64,000 nucleotides of DNA from Chryseobacterium camelliae (GCF_030818575.1 NZ_JAUTAL010000001.1:3658001-3722000); one strand, 5' to 3'; positions 23,554 through 34,064 are shown, numbered from the stretch's first letter. A program made the numbers and translations. Notes: generated by a model not told the origin, from the letters alone.

Positions 23554-24755
23554 TGATTCTTTTTTCTTTGTTTTTTTTGTTTGCCCTGCCATACCAGAAA
23601 TCCGGTAACAGGCAGTGAGGTGCAGATCAGTCCTGTGGCAAACCAGAGGATCTTACCCAAGAGCCCGAAATACGATCCTGTATGGATATCATAATTGGCA
23701 TGGGCATACTGTTCTGCGTTGGTTAAGGTATGGTGAGGTTTGTTGGATAATATTTTTCCTGAATACCGATCAAAAACCAGCTGGTGCCTGATAGCATACC
23801 TGCCGTCTTCACCATAGACGGTTACCGGAATATTTTTCAGCTCCTTGCCCTTTTTGTTTTTTCCGTTGAGCGAAATTCTGAAGCTGGAGGATGTTCCGTA
23901 TAATTTCTGAGTTTGCTGGGCAGTAAGGTCAAATAGATATTCTTTTCTTGCTGTCAGCGAGTCCGGGGATTTAATCTCTTTGTCTTTCGGAAGTTCTGCA
24001 GTTCCGGAGAGGGAATAGTTAAATGCATTCTTTACCCATGGGTAAGCAAAATAAATCCCGGTTAAGCTCACAATAAGGGCAATGAATGAGGCATAAAACC
24101 CTAAAATATTGTGAAGGTCATAATTTTTCCGCTTCCAGCCCTTTACGTTTTTCCAGCTGAAGCTGAAGCGTGATTTCCTGGCATTTTTGTTCTTTGGCCA
24201 CCATAATACAATCCCGGTGATCAGCATGATGATGAAGAGTACAGTCGGGATCCCCACCACATATTTACCCCAGTCTGTGGGAAGGAGCAAACTCCAGTGG
24301 ATGGCTTTCAGGATAGGGAAGAGGTCATATTTTTCATTGTACACCCCCAGGATCTCTCCGGTATACTGATTGACATAGACCAGCTTATTGACTTTTACCT
24401 CATCAAAATAGTTCCATGCTTTTTTATTTCTTTCATAATACAGGAATTCGTAAGAGCGGTTTTTATCCAGGTAAATCTCTACGGAACTAATGGGAACTTT
24501 TTCACGGATTTCCGATGAAATTTTGCCCTTCAGTACTTCAATGGATAGAGGAGCCGGAGTTATGGTTTCCGCTTTCACATACATGGCCTCCTTTCTCATG
24601 ACATCATGAATTTCGTCTTTAAAAACATACAGGGTTCCTGTAAGCGAAACGATGAAAATAATACTACCCACAGAAAGGCCCAGCCACAGATGCAGCTTTG
24701 CAGACCATCGTTTGCCCCATGAAGGTTTCTTTTTATGAAGATGTTTTTTTCTCAT
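23550..24755 (-). CDS. PepSY-domain membrane protein 2
   Basis: I start at ATG 24755 (401 aa) because its N terminus M-R-K-K-H-L-H-K-K-K-P-S matches that of PepSY protein 3. A longer frame to 24914 would run back into receptor 2. It has a membrane segment near residues 22-45, a periplasmic PepSY region, membrane pairs at G-I-P-T-V-L-F-I-I-M-L-I-T-G-I-V-L-W-W and after N-Y-D-L-H-N-I-L-G-F, and a final one near the C terminus before a Lys/Gln tail. His residues in and near the segments (I-H-W-S-L, Y-D-I-H-T-G) could bind heme, as in ferric-siderophore reductases. A strong terminator directly precedes its start codon. Confidence 0.88.
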   Translation of the reverse strand: MRKKHLHKKKPSWGKRWSAKLHLWLGLSVGSIIFIVSLTGTLYVFKDEIHDVMRKEAMYVKAETITPAPLSIEVLKGKISSEIREKVPISSVEIYLDKNRSYEFLYYERNKKAWNYFDEVKVNKLVYVNQYTGEILGVYNEKYDLFPILKAIHWSLLLPTDWGKYVVGIPTVLFIIMLITGIVLWWPKNKNARKSRFSFSWKNVKGWKRKNYDLHNILGFYASFIALIVSLTGIYFAYPWVKNAFNYSLSGTAELPKDKEIKSPDSLTARKEYLFDLTAQQTQKLYGTSSSFRISLNGKNKKGKELKNIPVTVYGEDGRYAIRHQLVFDRYSGKILSNKPHHTLTNAEQYAHANYDIHTGSYFGLLGKILWFATGLICTSLPVTGFLVWQGKQKKQRKKNQ

Positions 24756-24756
24756 G

Positions 24757-24782
24757 AAAAAAAGCCAGCCTTGAGGCTGGCT
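24757..24782 (-). terminator. Terminator or attenuator directly before PepSY protein 2
   Basis: An eight-base stem AGCCAGCC / GGCTGGCT with loop TTGA is followed on the minus strand by seven T. The T run ends one base before the start codon of PepSY protein 2. It divides the iron cluster into an upstream part (PepSY 1 to receptor 2) and a downstream part. Confidence 0.8.
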
Positions 24783-24798
24783 ATTTGGTAATATAGGG

Positions 24799-26997
24799 TT
24801 AGAATTTATATCCGATGGATAACCTGAAGTTTCTCGGAGCTTCTGCCTGATAATAGTAGTAGTTTCCGTATGGTGAGCCTGAATACAGGTACCGGTTAAA
24901 TACATTGAATACATTTAAGCCTACCCTGAACTTAGTATCCTCCCAGGAAAGGCCGGCATCAAATTTTACATAATCGCCCATATTCTTCTGTGTCCCGGTG
25001 TTGGCCCAGTTCCAGGTGCTTCTGTCACCCAGGTACGTCCCTCCGAAAGAAACACCGAAACCTTCAAGGGTCCCCCCTGTGAATGTATAATTAAGCCATC
25101 CGTTGGCGGTATGCTTAGCGTACCCGGGAACTCTCATCCCTACAGGATTGTTTACAGGGTCATTAGACTCTGTCACTTTATTCTCGGTAAAGGCATAATT
25201 AAAAATAGCATTGAATCCTTTTACAATTTCCCCTTTCAGATCAAACTCTACTCCCTGTACCCTTGTTTTTCCAAGCAGGATAGAGAATTGTTCATTCCCT
25301 GTATTGGTAGGGTCATTGGTGGTTGCATTATTTTTAATGATATTATATACGGATAAAGTAGTGTTCCACTTTCCTCCGAGCCAGTCTTTTTTCACACCCA
25401 CTTCCATATTGTTCCCCGTAATTGGTTTTACGGTACTGCCATCCCTGAAAATGGCTGCCTGCGGCACAAATGACTGATCATATAAACCATAAACAGACAG
25501 GTTTTGATCTATGGAATAGCTGATCCCCACCCGAGGTGTTATTTTATCGGCTTCCATCTTAGTCCCGTAATTGCTTTCCTTCACAGTAGTATATCGTGCA
25601 GCAAGAGTCAGCCTTAGACGGTCTTCCAGAAAACCGAGTTCATCCTGTAAGTATAAACCAGTATAGTTCTGATTCAGCATGCTGCCTGTCCCGGCTCTTT
25701 CTGTAAGCGTTTTAGTCGTTCCGTCAAAAGAAACGAAGGCCTGGGTATTATTGTAACCGTAATAGGCTCCCGTATTGATATCGTAATTATTGGTATTCAG
25801 ATTATACCAGTATCTGTAATCAGCGGGCGCACTATAATCGTCAGTAGCATTGTATTTGTCCAGATTATATCCCTGGGACCAGTCTGCCATGTATTTTTTG
25901 CTTCCTAAATCCAGTCCGGCTAAGATTTTATGGGAAACGATGCCCGTCTTAGCATATCCGTTCAGGAAAATCTGTCCGAATTTCATCGTATTATCTGCTT
26001 CCCAGTAGCCCAGGCGGCGTATCATGTAGTTTCCGACGAAGCTACTTGGCCAGAGGTTGCTCCCCATGGTGTATTCATTCACGTAGGTCAGCTGGGATGT
26101 CAGTTTCCAGTTCTCATTGAATTTGTGCTGCAAATTGATGTTCACCGTATTATTGTCCACTTTGGTAGGTTCAATGCTCGGATCGGTCGCGGTGTATGAT
26201 ACCGGCCGGGTAGCATATCCGTCATAGCTGAAAACATAGGCAGAGCCTACTTCAGACATTTTAGCTTTCTGATAAATGTACTCAGCCGTTAAAGTAGTTT
26301 TATCCGTAAGATTTACTTTAAGGGAAGGATTGATGATATAGCGGTCATTGAATTCATAATCCCTGAAGCTGTTTCTGTTCTGTGCCATCAGGTTCAGCCT
26401 GAATGCCACTTTATTGGTGATTTTGGTATCAATGTCCGTTTCACCGCGATACATGTTGAAGCTGCCGAGGGTTACCCTTGCGGAACCATTCAGGGACTGC
26501 CCGGTCGGTTTTTTGGTAACGATATTATAAATCCCGCTCGGTTCCCCGTTGGACATCAGGAATCCTGACGGTCCCTTGATGAATTCAATATGGTCTACAA
26601 AAGACATATCTTCGCTTAACGGTCCCCAGTTGGACGTAACGTTGACTCCGTTCATGAAAGCAGCTGCCCTTGAACCTCTCATATTGACCCTGGTATACAT
26701 ATCTCCCCAGTGTTCCAGCCTTTGTGCTCCGGCTACGTTTCTCAGCACACCGTCACTCATAGTGGTTACCTGCTGATCTTCCAGTGCCCTGTTGGTAATG
26801 ATGGAAATATTCTGAGGAATTTTAATCAGTTCCTCATCCAGTCGCATGGAGGAAGAACCTTCTTTTTCAACGTATTTTTTATAGTATTTGCCATTTACAA
26901 CAACTTCTTCGATGTCATTCGATTTAATGGTGTCATTGTTTTGGGCCCATGCCAGAGTCGTTGCAAGAAATGCAGCGGCTATTGTAATTTTTCTCAT
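24799..26997 (-). CDS. TonB-dependent receptor 2 (ferric-siderophore, FhuA-like)
   Basis: The 732-residue protein has a signal peptide (M-R-K-I-T-I-A-A-A-F-L-A-T-T-L-A-W-A-Q). The plug has I-P-Q-N-I-S-I-I-T-N, V-N-M-R-G-S-R and I-E-F-I-K-G-P-S-G-F-L-M-S-N-G-E-P-S-G-I, a pattern typical of ferrichrome/pyoverdine-type receptors. The barrel ends L-S-I-G-Y-K-F. It follows receptor 1 after 24 bases. A terminator lies 16 bases downstream. Confidence 0.92.
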   Translation of the reverse strand: MRKITIAAAFLATTLAWAQNNDTIKSNDIEEVVVNGKYYKKYVEKEGSSSMRLDEELIKIPQNISIITNRALEDQQVTTMSDGVLRNVAGAQRLEHWGDMYTRVNMRGSRAAAFMNGVNVTSNWGPLSEDMSFVDHIEFIKGPSGFLMSNGEPSGIYNIVTKKPTGQSLNGSARVTLGSFNMYRGETDIDTKITNKVAFRLNLMAQNRNSFRDYEFNDRYIINPSLKVNLTDKTTLTAEYIYQKAKMSEVGSAYVFSYDGYATRPVSYTATDPSIEPTKVDNNTVNINLQHKFNENWKLTSQLTYVNEYTMGSNLWPSSFVGNYMIRRLGYWEADNTMKFGQIFLNGYAKTGIVSHKILAGLDLGSKKYMADWSQGYNLDKYNATDDYSAPADYRYWYNLNTNNYDINTGAYYGYNNTQAFVSFDGTTKTLTERAGTGSMLNQNYTGLYLQDELGFLEDRLRLTLAARYTTVKESNYGTKMEADKITPRVGISYSIDQNLSVYGLYDQSFVPQAAIFRDGSTVKPITGNNMEVGVKKDWLGGKWNTTLSVYNIIKNNATTNDPTNTGNEQFSILLGKTRVQGVEFDLKGEIVKGFNAIFNYAFTENKVTESNDPVNNPVGMRVPGYAKHTANGWLNYTFTGGTLEGFGVSFGGTYLGDRSTWNWANTGTQKNMGDYVKFDAGLSWEDTKFRVGLNVFNVFNRYLYSGSPYGNYYYYQAEAPRNFRLSIGYKF

Positions 26998-27021
26998 TCA
27001 GGTAGTCCTTTGTAGTGTAGT

Positions 27022-29196
27022 CTAAAATTTATAAGTAATGCTTCCTAGTGCATTGATTAAGTTCTGTGGGTTTGCGGTGGTGTATCCTATCCAGTAGTGC
27101 TGATTGGTAAAGTTGTCCACTTTTACTCCGATCCTGAATTTTTTAGCATCGTAAAAAGCGTTGGCATTCAGCACAAAATATTTAGGCAGGGTAAAGCTTG
27201 AGTCCGGGGTATTCAATATTTTATTGCCGCTGGCATAATTTCCTCCGATACCGAATCCTAAACCTTTAAGGTTGCCTTCAAGGAACTGGTAGCTGGCATT
27301 GAAATTGGCCAGCCATGGTGATCCTGCAGTATCTGGCCTTAAACCTATTCTATTCTGCTGTGCACTGTCCATTTCGGTAAATTTGGAATCGTTATAGCTG
27401 ATTCCTCCGATCACTGAGAAACCTTTTACGAGGTATGCATTCACTTCAAGCTCCACACCTTTGCTGGTCTGTGCTCCAGCCTGGGTCTGTATGGCTCTTG
27501 CTCCTACATAACCCAGCGTTAGCAAAGTATTCTTTACATCAATATTATAATAGCTTAAACTGGCATTGATCCTTCCGTTGATAAGATTGGTTTTGAATCC
27601 TCCTTCAAACTGGTTCGCTCTTTCCGGGGCAGATAATGCCATATTTCCTGCTGCATCGGTCATATAGTACCCGTTGCTCCTGAAACTGTTCTGGTAGTTC
27701 CCGAAAACGGAGAATCTGTCCTTCACAATTTCATACACGATCCCGAATTTAGGAGACCATGCTGACTGTTTGTAAGGATCTGTATCCAGGGTTCCGCTTT
27801 TGCCGCCCTGGAAGTCATTGTTTTCATACCGCACGGAAGCCATAATGTTCAGCCCGGAAACCGGGGTGAATACATTGGAAATATAACCGCTGTAGGTATT
27901 AAGGTCTCCTGTAATGGCATAATCACTGACATTTCCTGTCTGGTAAAAATTTCCAACCGTCTGGCCGTTCATATTTGAATAATCAAATCCTGTTAACGGC
28001 ACCATATCAAAGCTGCCCGATGCAGGGAAAATGAACATCTGGCGGTCCCTGGTCTGCATAAAATCGAATCCTGCCACGGTTCTGTTTCTCATTCCGCCAA
28101 AGGAATAGTCCAGATTAAAGTTCTGCTGTACCTGGAAGAATTTTTTCTTACTGTCTACAGTAGACTGGTCAGATCTCACGACATTCAGTGCTGCTGTTGC
28201 AGGATTCATTATTACGGAAAAATAAGGATTGAACCCGTCTGAGTAACTGTACGCTGAGCTTACAGCAGTGGTCGAACGGATGTTTTTGTTAATCTGATAA
28301 TTGATCTGTCCGAACAGGTTCCTTACTTTGGCAGTGGTATAAAGGTCATCGCCTGTATAGGATTGCTTATAGTCCAGGCCGGCTTTTTCAAGGTCTTTCA
28401 TATTATCGAATCCTGTACTGGCTTTTGAAAGATAAAAGAAGGATTGTTCAGGAGTTGCCCTGGTTTCAAACATTTCATATTCCAGGTTGAAGCTCAGTTG
28501 ATCATTAAGTTTGTATGTTAATGACGGTGTAAATGCAAAGTAGGAATTTTTAGCATCTTTCTTCTGGAATGTTCCCTGGTTGGTATAGGCAGTATTGACT
28601 CTGAAGAGTAGTTTTTTATCATTGGTGACAGGAGCATTAATGTCTGCCTGTGCCCGGTAATAATTATAGCTTCCGCCAATCAGCGATACATTTCCGCCGA
28701 AATTTTCGTATGGTTTTTTTGTCACCCTGTTAATAAGCCCTCCATAGGAAGTAACCGTACTTCCGAAAAGTGTAGCTGATGGTCCTTTAAGCACTTCGAT
28801 CTTCTCCAGGTTGATTGCGTCCATAGAAGTAGTCACCGGAGCTACCAGGCCGTTTCTTAAAGAATTGTTGGAAACAAACCCCCTCATGCTGTAGTAGGCA
28901 CCTCCGTCACCGGCTCTGTTGGTAGCACTCCACATTCTCTGTACCCCGGGAACATTACGCAATGCGTCATCCGCTGTGAAGATAAGCTGGTTTTCCAGGA
29001 CTGTTTTATCAATTGACGAATATACCTGAGGGTTTTCAATAGCCTTCAGAGGCATTTTATTGGTATATTCTGTATCTTTCTTGATGTAGGCATCTACAAT
29101 AACTTCCTCGATATCATTCGATTTTACAGTATCTTTTACCTGCGCTGCAACGGCAATACCCGAAAGCATCGCCACACTAAGTACCATCTTTTTCAT
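27022..29196 (-). CDS. TonB-dependent receptor 1 (ferric-siderophore type)
   Basis: The 724-residue protein has a signal peptide (about 1-18) and the TonB box-like I-E-E-V-I-V-D-A-Y. The plug includes M-R-G-F-V-S-N-N-S and I-E-V-L-K-G-P-S-A-T-L-F-G-S, as in siderophore receptors. The barrel ends I-T-Y-K-F. Its ATG overlaps the stop of the small membrane protein upstream (ATGA). It shares S-N-D-I-E-E-V with receptor 2, so the two may be old duplicates with different ligands. Confidence 0.92.
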   Translation of the reverse strand: MKKMVLSVAMLSGIAVAAQVKDTVKSNDIEEVIVDAYIKKDTEYTNKMPLKAIENPQVYSSIDKTVLENQLIFTADDALRNVPGVQRMWSATNRAGDGGAYYSMRGFVSNNSLRNGLVAPVTTSMDAINLEKIEVLKGPSATLFGSTVTSYGGLINRVTKKPYENFGGNVSLIGGSYNYYRAQADINAPVTNDKKLLFRVNTAYTNQGTFQKKDAKNSYFAFTPSLTYKLNDQLSFNLEYEMFETRATPEQSFFYLSKASTGFDNMKDLEKAGLDYKQSYTGDDLYTTAKVRNLFGQINYQINKNIRSTTAVSSAYSYSDGFNPYFSVIMNPATAALNVVRSDQSTVDSKKKFFQVQQNFNLDYSFGGMRNRTVAGFDFMQTRDRQMFIFPASGSFDMVPLTGFDYSNMNGQTVGNFYQTGNVSDYAITGDLNTYSGYISNVFTPVSGLNIMASVRYENNDFQGGKSGTLDTDPYKQSAWSPKFGIVYEIVKDRFSVFGNYQNSFRSNGYYMTDAAGNMALSAPERANQFEGGFKTNLINGRINASLSYYNIDVKNTLLTLGYVGARAIQTQAGAQTSKGVELEVNAYLVKGFSVIGGISYNDSKFTEMDSAQQNRIGLRPDTAGSPWLANFNASYQFLEGNLKGLGFGIGGNYASGNKILNTPDSSFTLPKYFVLNANAFYDAKKFRIGVKVDNFTNQHYWIGYTTANPQNLINALGSITYKF

Positions 29197-29369
29197 CGTA
29201 TAGGATTTTTATAATAATGTTTAATAATTAAAAATAAAGGGACGGACAGCGACAGCCATCCTAACAGGTCCCAGATCCCGTCACCATTCAGGGCTGCAAC
29301 CAATCCGAACACAGATAACAGAGCCAGAAGAATAGGCATGCCCCAGAGTTTCAGGAATGTATTTTTCAT
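29193..29369 (-). CDS. Small two-segment membrane protein of the iron cluster (58 aa)
   Basis: ATG 29369 overlaps the stop of PepSY protein 1 by ATGA, and its own stop overlaps the start of receptor 1 the same way. The product has two hydrophobic segments, about 8-25 and 33-50, separated by N-G-D-G-I-W-D-L-L-G-W. I recognise no family. Coupling on both sides indicates a part needed in fixed ratio with the PepSY protein, for instance an accessory membrane subunit. Confidence 0.75.
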   Translation of the reverse strand: MKNTFLKLWGMPILLALLSVFGLVAALNGDGIWDLLGWLSLSVPLFLIIKHYYKNPIR

Positions 29370-30499
29370 GCTTTGGAATTTTTTGGAATGAGGAGCTGGA
29401 GTTGCTGTTTTTCCGCTTTTCTGCGGGCAATCCATAGATAGAGGCCTGTAATGAGTACCAGAATGGTGAATACATCAAATATCACCCAGATAATTTTAAG
29501 GACCATACCACCATAATTTCCAAAATGTAAAGGCTCCGAAATGAAAAGGGCATTAACATACCACGGCATATCCCTTGAATCAGTTACAGTACCAGTTGCG
29601 GCATCTATAAGTACCGGCTTCAGTAATTTGGAGGTCAGCTCTGTATTTCCTCTCATAAAGACCGCATAGTGATGTTTGCTGGTAAAATCGGTACCCGGAA
29701 ATGCGATCACGGCTACCTTCATATCTTTAATGGCATTCTCTGCGGATTTTTTGGCATCATCCAAAGAACTCAGTTTTCCTGAAATAGGTTTCTGATTCTT
29801 GTAAGGAGCTGTCATTTCGGCCAGCTGGCCCTGTTGCCATAATCCAACGATAACATCTGAAAGGGTATTGATGACCCCTGTAAACCCCACCACAAGCATC
29901 CATGCAGTAATGGCAATCCCCAATAGGTTATGGGTATCCAGCCACCTGAGTCTGCTGGATCTGTTCTTGCGGACCATTCCGAAGTCATACTTTTTCATGA
30001 TAGGACCATACAGCACAATGCCTGAAATAATGGAAATCATAAATAAAATGCCCATGATGCCCAGGAAAAGTTTTCCAGGAATGCCTAGGAACATATCGGT
30101 ATGAAGCTTAAGAATAACATTCATGATTCCGTCTGTTCTCGGAGCTCCCAGAATTTCTCCGGTATATTCATTCAGCACCAGGTATTTGCTTTTTTCATAC
30201 GGTGCATCCGGCCTGTCTACAATATCAAAAAGGACTTTATTCTTTTCATTTTCATCCCAGAAAACATATCTTGCTTTCTCTCCGGGATATTTGGATTCCG
30301 CAATCTGAGCAAGTTTGTCCAGGCTCATTTTTGCGTGGTTTTGTACTACGGCTTCTTTATTGCCCTGTAAAAGATGTTCAATTTCTTCATGAAAAATCAA
30401 CGGTAGCCCTGTAATACAGAGGTACAGCAGAAAAACGGTACAGATGAGACTTGTCCATTTATGCCAATTAAACCAGCGTTTTGCTGTTTTTAGCTTCAT
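29366..30499 (-). CDS. PepSY-domain membrane protein 1
   Basis: The 377-residue protein starts M-K-L-K-T-A-K-R-W-F-N-W-H-K-W, with a first membrane segment near 15-35. A periplasmic PepSY region follows, then segments around F-L-G-I-M-G-I-L-F-M-I-S-I-I-S-G, L-D-T-H-N-L-L-G-I-A and a last one near 340-362. It differs from PepSY proteins 2 and 3 and is shorter. It heads the iron cluster and is coupled to the small membrane protein. A possible role is reduction of ferric siderophore in the periplasm, by analogy with PiuB/FoxB. Confidence 0.88.
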   Translation of the reverse strand: MKLKTAKRWFNWHKWTSLICTVFLLYLCITGLPLIFHEEIEHLLQGNKEAVVQNHAKMSLDKLAQIAESKYPGEKARYVFWDENEKNKVLFDIVDRPDAPYEKSKYLVLNEYTGEILGAPRTDGIMNVILKLHTDMFLGIPGKLFLGIMGILFMISIISGIVLYGPIMKKYDFGMVRKNRSSRLRWLDTHNLLGIAITAWMLVVGFTGVINTLSDVIVGLWQQGQLAEMTAPYKNQKPISGKLSSLDDAKKSAENAIKDMKVAVIAFPGTDFTSKHHYAVFMRGNTELTSKLLKPVLIDAATGTVTDSRDMPWYVNALFISEPLHFGNYGGMVLKIIWVIFDVFTILVLITGLYLWIARRKAEKQQLQLLIPKNSKA

Positions 30500-30516
30500 G
30501 AATCCTTATTTTTTTG

Positions 30517-30524
30517 CAAATATA
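30517..30524 (-). promoter_or_regulatory. -7 element of the iron-uptake cluster
   Basis: The minus strand reads TATATTTG, an exact match to TAnnTTTG, 17 bases before the start codon of PepSY protein 1. I could not identify a convincing Fur box. Confidence 0.45.
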
Positions 30525-30595
30525 TTATTTTTAACTGTTCTAAATAAATAAAATCCTTGATATTTATCATAATAAATAATATTGGGGTCAGGATA

Positions 30596-30633
30596 AAAAA
30601 AACCGCTTCAGTAAAGACTGAAGCGGTTTTTTT
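30596..30633 (-). terminator. Terminator after secA
   Basis: The stem CCGCTTCAG / CTGAAGCGG with loop TAAAGA is flanked by A/T runs on both sides. It lies 16 bases after the secA stop on the minus strand. Confidence 0.85.
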
Positions 30634-30648
30634 ATTTAAAGTTATTTC

Positions 30649-33600
30649 TTACGCGGGAATTTCACCTTTGTACAAGAATGAAATAATTTCTTTGTTCATC
30701 TTATCGATCATATCTGTAAACAGATGGAAAGATTCCTGTTTGTAAATAACCAACGGATCTTTCTGCTCGTAAACAGCTCCCTGCGAAGATCTTCTCAGAT
30801 CATCCATTTCACGCAGGTGCAGTTTCCAGTTTTCATCGATGATGGATAAAGTAATATTCTTTTCAAAATCATTGATCAGGCTGTCACAATGCGTCTCATA
30901 AGCCTCTTTAAGATCTGTTACGATAGTCAGGGTCTTATGTCCGTCTGTAAAAGGAACCTGAATCATCTTAAACATCGATCCCTGGTTCTGATATACATTC
31001 TCAATAATCGGGAATGATTTTTCTTTCAGAAGGTTGAGTTTCATCTGATAATCTTCCTGAGCAGCCTTAAACACGATTTCTGTAAGGTCTTTTACGTTCT
31101 TGTTACCGAAATCATTTTCTGAAACCGGAGATTCCATCGTGAAATTCTTAATGATCTCAAATTCGAAATCCTTATAACTTCCGGATGCTTTTCCTTTGGC
31201 TACGATAGAATTAGCCACGTCAAAGATCATATTGGTAATGTCATATTTCAGGTGATCCCCGAACAATGCATTCTTTCTTCTCTTGTAGATCACGTCACGC
31301 TGCTTGTTCATAACGTCATCATATTCAAGCAGCCTTTTCCTGATCCCGAAGTTGTTTTCCTCCACTTTTTTCTGGGCTCTTTCAATAGATCGGGTAATCA
31401 TGGAATGCTGAATTACTTCACCTTCCTTATGGCCCATCCTGTCCATCATTTTGGCAATACGTTCAGAACCGAATAAACGCATCAGGTTATCTTCCAGGGA
31501 TACATAGAACTGAGAGCTTCCCGGGTCTCCCTGACGGCCGGCCCTACCTCTTAACTGCCTGTCCACACGCCTGGAATCATGTCGTTCCGTACCAATGATG
31601 GCAAGACCTCCTGCTTCTTTTACTTCTTTGGAAAGCTTGATATCCGTACCACGGCCTGCCATGTTCGTAGCAATGGTTACTACGCCAGGTTGTCCTGCTC
31701 CGGCAACAATTTCCGCTTCCTTCTTGTGAAGCTTAGCGTTGAGTACCTGGTGTGGGATTTTTCTCAGCTGAAGTGCTTTGGACAGTAACTGGGAAATCTC
31801 CACTGATGTAGTACCTACCAGTACCGGTCTTTTGGCTTCAGTAAGCTTTTCAATTTCTTCAATTACGGCATTATATTTTTCGCGGTTGGTTTTGAAAACC
31901 AGATCCTGCTTGTCATTTCTCTGGATCGGGCGGTTGGTCGGGATTACTACTACATCCAGTTTATAGATCTCCCAAAGCTCACCGGCTTCCGTTTCAGCCG
32001 TACCGGTCATCCCGGCAAGCTTGTTGTACATACGGAAATAGTTCTGAAGGGTAACGGTAGCAAAAGTCTGGGTAGCTGCTTCGATCTTTACGTTTTCTTT
32101 CGCTTCAATCGCCTGGTGAAGACCGTCTGAGTACCGTCTTCCTTCCATGATACGTCCTGTCTGCTCGTCCACGATTTTCACTTCTCCGTCAATCACCACA
32201 TACTCGTCATCTTTTTCAAAAAGGGTATAGGCTTTAAGGAGCTGGCTCATGGTATGAACCCGCTCAGATTTTTCTGCAAATTCTGCAAATAATCTTTCTT
32301 TTGCTTCAAATTCCTCTTCTTTGGAAAGGTTTTTTGCCTCTACTTCGGCGATTTCTGTCCCGATATCCGGAAGAACGAAGAAATTAGGGTCAGAGTTCCC
32401 CTGAGACATATATTCAACCCCTTTATCGGTAAGGTCTACCTGATTATTCTTTTCTTCGATCACGAAGTAAAGGTCTTTATCTACAATCGGCATGTCCCGG
32501 TTGTTATCCTGCATGTATTGTGCCTCCACTTTTTGAAGCAACGCACGGTTCCCGCTTTCAGACAGGAATTTAATCAGCTGCCTGTTTTTAGGAAGGCCCC
32601 TGTAGGCCTGAAGAAGTTTGAATCCTCCTTCTTTGGTGTTTCCGGCAGCGATTAATTTTTTCGCTTCATTGAAAATTGCGGAAACGGTTTTTTTCTGTAC
32701 CTCAACGATGCGGTCGATAGACGGCTTCAGCACATCAAACTCCTGACGGTCACCCTGAGGTACCGGCCCGGAAATGATCAAAGGCGTTCTGGCATCATCT
32801 ACCAATACGGAATCCACCTCATCCACAATTGCGAAATTAAGCTCTCTCTGTACCAGTTCTGAAGGTGAGGTCACCATATTGTCTCTCAGGTAATCGAAGC
32901 CGAATTCATTGTTCGTTCCGTAAGTAATATCTGAGTTATAGGCTTTTCTTCTTCCGTCAGAGTTAGGCTGGTGGTTGTCAATACAGTCGATGGATAAGCC
33001 ATGGAACTGATACAACGGCCCCATCCACGCCGAGTCTCTTCTCGCAAGATAGTCGTTAACGGTTACCACATGCACCCCTCTTCCCGGAAGTGAGTTCAAA
33101 TAAATAGGCAGTGTTCCCACAAGGGTTTTACCTTCTCCGGTTGCCATCTCGGCAATTTTACCGCTGTGAAGGATCACCCCGCCGATGAACTGTACGTCGT
33201 AATGTACCATATCCCACACTACGGCAGTTCCTGCAGCATCCCATGAGTTTTTCCAAACAGCTGTGTCTCCCTGAATTTCTACAAAGTCTTTGCCTGCACC
33301 AGCCAGTTGCCTGTCCCAGTCGGTAGCCGTTACACGGATCTCTCCGTTCTGCGCCCATCTTCTGGCGGTTTCCTTGATCAGCGCGAAGGCTTCAGGAAGG
33401 ATCTGGCTGAGGACTTTTTCTTCAAGTTCATAAGATTCTTTTTTCAGAACCTCAATCCTGGAAAAAAGAGCTTCCTTCTCATCAACATTGGTCGAATTTT
33501 TAATCTGCTCTTTAATTTGTTCTATCTGTGCTGTTATCTTGCTGGTTGCAGATTGTATGTTCTCTTTAAATTCAGCAGTTTTTTGTCTCAGTCCGTCATC

Positions 33601-33723
33601 AGACAATTGCTGGATGCCGGGTTCTGCAGCTTTGATTTTTGTTACAACTTTTTTTACTTCTTTTAGGTCCTGCGCTTTCTTGTCTCCCAAAAACCCTTTA
33701 AGAACTTTGTTTAAAAAACTCAT
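30649..33723 (-). CDS. secA: Preprotein translocase ATPase SecA
   Basis: The 1024-residue motor has Walker A in [10 protein letters not shown] (about residue 200), the DEAD-type [20 protein letters not shown], and [38 protein letters not shown] also matches. It drives protein export through SecYEG. It is longer than the E. coli protein (901), as usual in Bacteroidota. It ends [10 protein letters not shown] without the C-terminal zinc motif that binds SecB in many bacteria. Confidence 0.98.
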   Translation of the reverse strand: MSFLNKVLKGFLGDKKAQDLKEVKKVVTKIKAAEPGIQQLSDDGLRQKTAEFKENIQSATSKITAQIEQIKEQIKNSTNVDEKEALFSRIEVLKKESYELEEKVLSQILPEAFALIKETARRWAQNGEIRVTATDWDRQLAGAGKDFVEIQGDTAVWKNSWDAAGTAVVWDMVHYDVQFIGGVILHSGKIAEMATGEGKTLVGTLPIYLNSLPGRGVHVVTVNDYLARRDSAWMGPLYQFHGLSIDCIDNHQPNSDGRRKAYNSDITYGTNNEFGFDYLRDNMVTSPSELVQRELNFAIVDEVDSVLVDDARTPLIISGPVPQGDRQEFDVLKPSIDRIVEVQKKTVSAIFNEAKKLIAAGNTKEGGFKLLQAYRGLPKNRQLIKFLSESGNRALLQKVEAQYMQDNNRDMPIVDKDLYFVIEEKNNQVDLTDKGVEYMSQGNSDPNFFVLPDIGTEIAEVEAKNLSKEEEFEAKERLFAEFAEKSERVHTMSQLLKAYTLFEKDDEYVVIDGEVKIVDEQTGRIMEGRRYSDGLHQAIEAKENVKIEAATQTFATVTLQNYFRMYNKLAGMTGTAETEAGELWEIYKLDVVVIPTNRPIQRNDKQDLVFKTNREKYNAVIEEIEKLTEAKRPVLVGTTSVEISQLLSKALQLRKIPHQVLNAKLHKKEAEIVAGAGQPGVVTIATNMAGRGTDIKLSKEVKEAGGLAIIGTERHDSRRVDRQLRGRAGRQGDPGSSQFYVSLEDNLMRLFGSERIAKMMDRMGHKEGEVIQHSMITRSIERAQKKVEENNFGIRKRLLEYDDVMNKQRDVIYKRRKNALFGDHLKYDITNMIFDVANSIVAKGKASGSYKDFEFEIIKNFTMESPVSENDFGNKNVKDLTEIVFKAAQEDYQMKLNLLKEKSFPIIENVYQNQGSMFKMIQVPFTDGHKTLTIVTDLKEAYETHCDSLINDFEKNITLSIIDENWKLHLREMDDLRRSSQGAVYEQKDPLVIYKQESFHLFTDMIDKMNKEIISFLYKGEIPA

Positions 33724-33842
33724 AAATTTTTACTTTATGCCTAAAGTGATATGCTTTAAGCGTTTTAACAACACGCCTATCGTGTAAATTGATGTATAAA
33801 ATGGCAAAGCTCCAGGCAATGTGCCTAAAGCCTGTCTCATGC

Positions 33843-34064
33843 TTAATATTCGTCTTCGTTCCAAAGGAAGTCCTCATCGGTAGGATAATCGCTCCAAACC
33901 TCTTCGATAGACTCATAGATTTCTCCTTCATCTTCAATGGCCTGAAGATTCTCTACCACTTCCATAGGGGCACCAGTTCGGATTGCATAATCAATGAGCT
34001 CCGCTTTTGTCATTGGCCACGGTGCGTCACTTAAATAGGAGGCTAATTCTAATGTCCAGTACAT
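33843..34064 (-). CDS. DUF2795-family small acidic protein
   Basis: The 73-residue protein begins M-Y-W-T-L-E-L-A-S-Y-L-S-D-A-P-W-P and is strongly acidic toward the C terminus, ending D-E-D-F-L-W-N-E-D-E-Y. This matches the DUF2795 proteins of flavobacteria. The family has no known role. It has its own -7 element (34082-34089) and lies 119 bases upstream of secA. A small hairpin (ACACG / CGTGT near 33771-33785) may weakly end its transcript. Confidence 0.88.
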   Translation of the reverse strand: MYWTLELASYLSDAPWPMTKAELIDYAIRTGAPMEVVENLQAIEDEGEIYESIEEVWSDYPTDEDFLWNEDEY

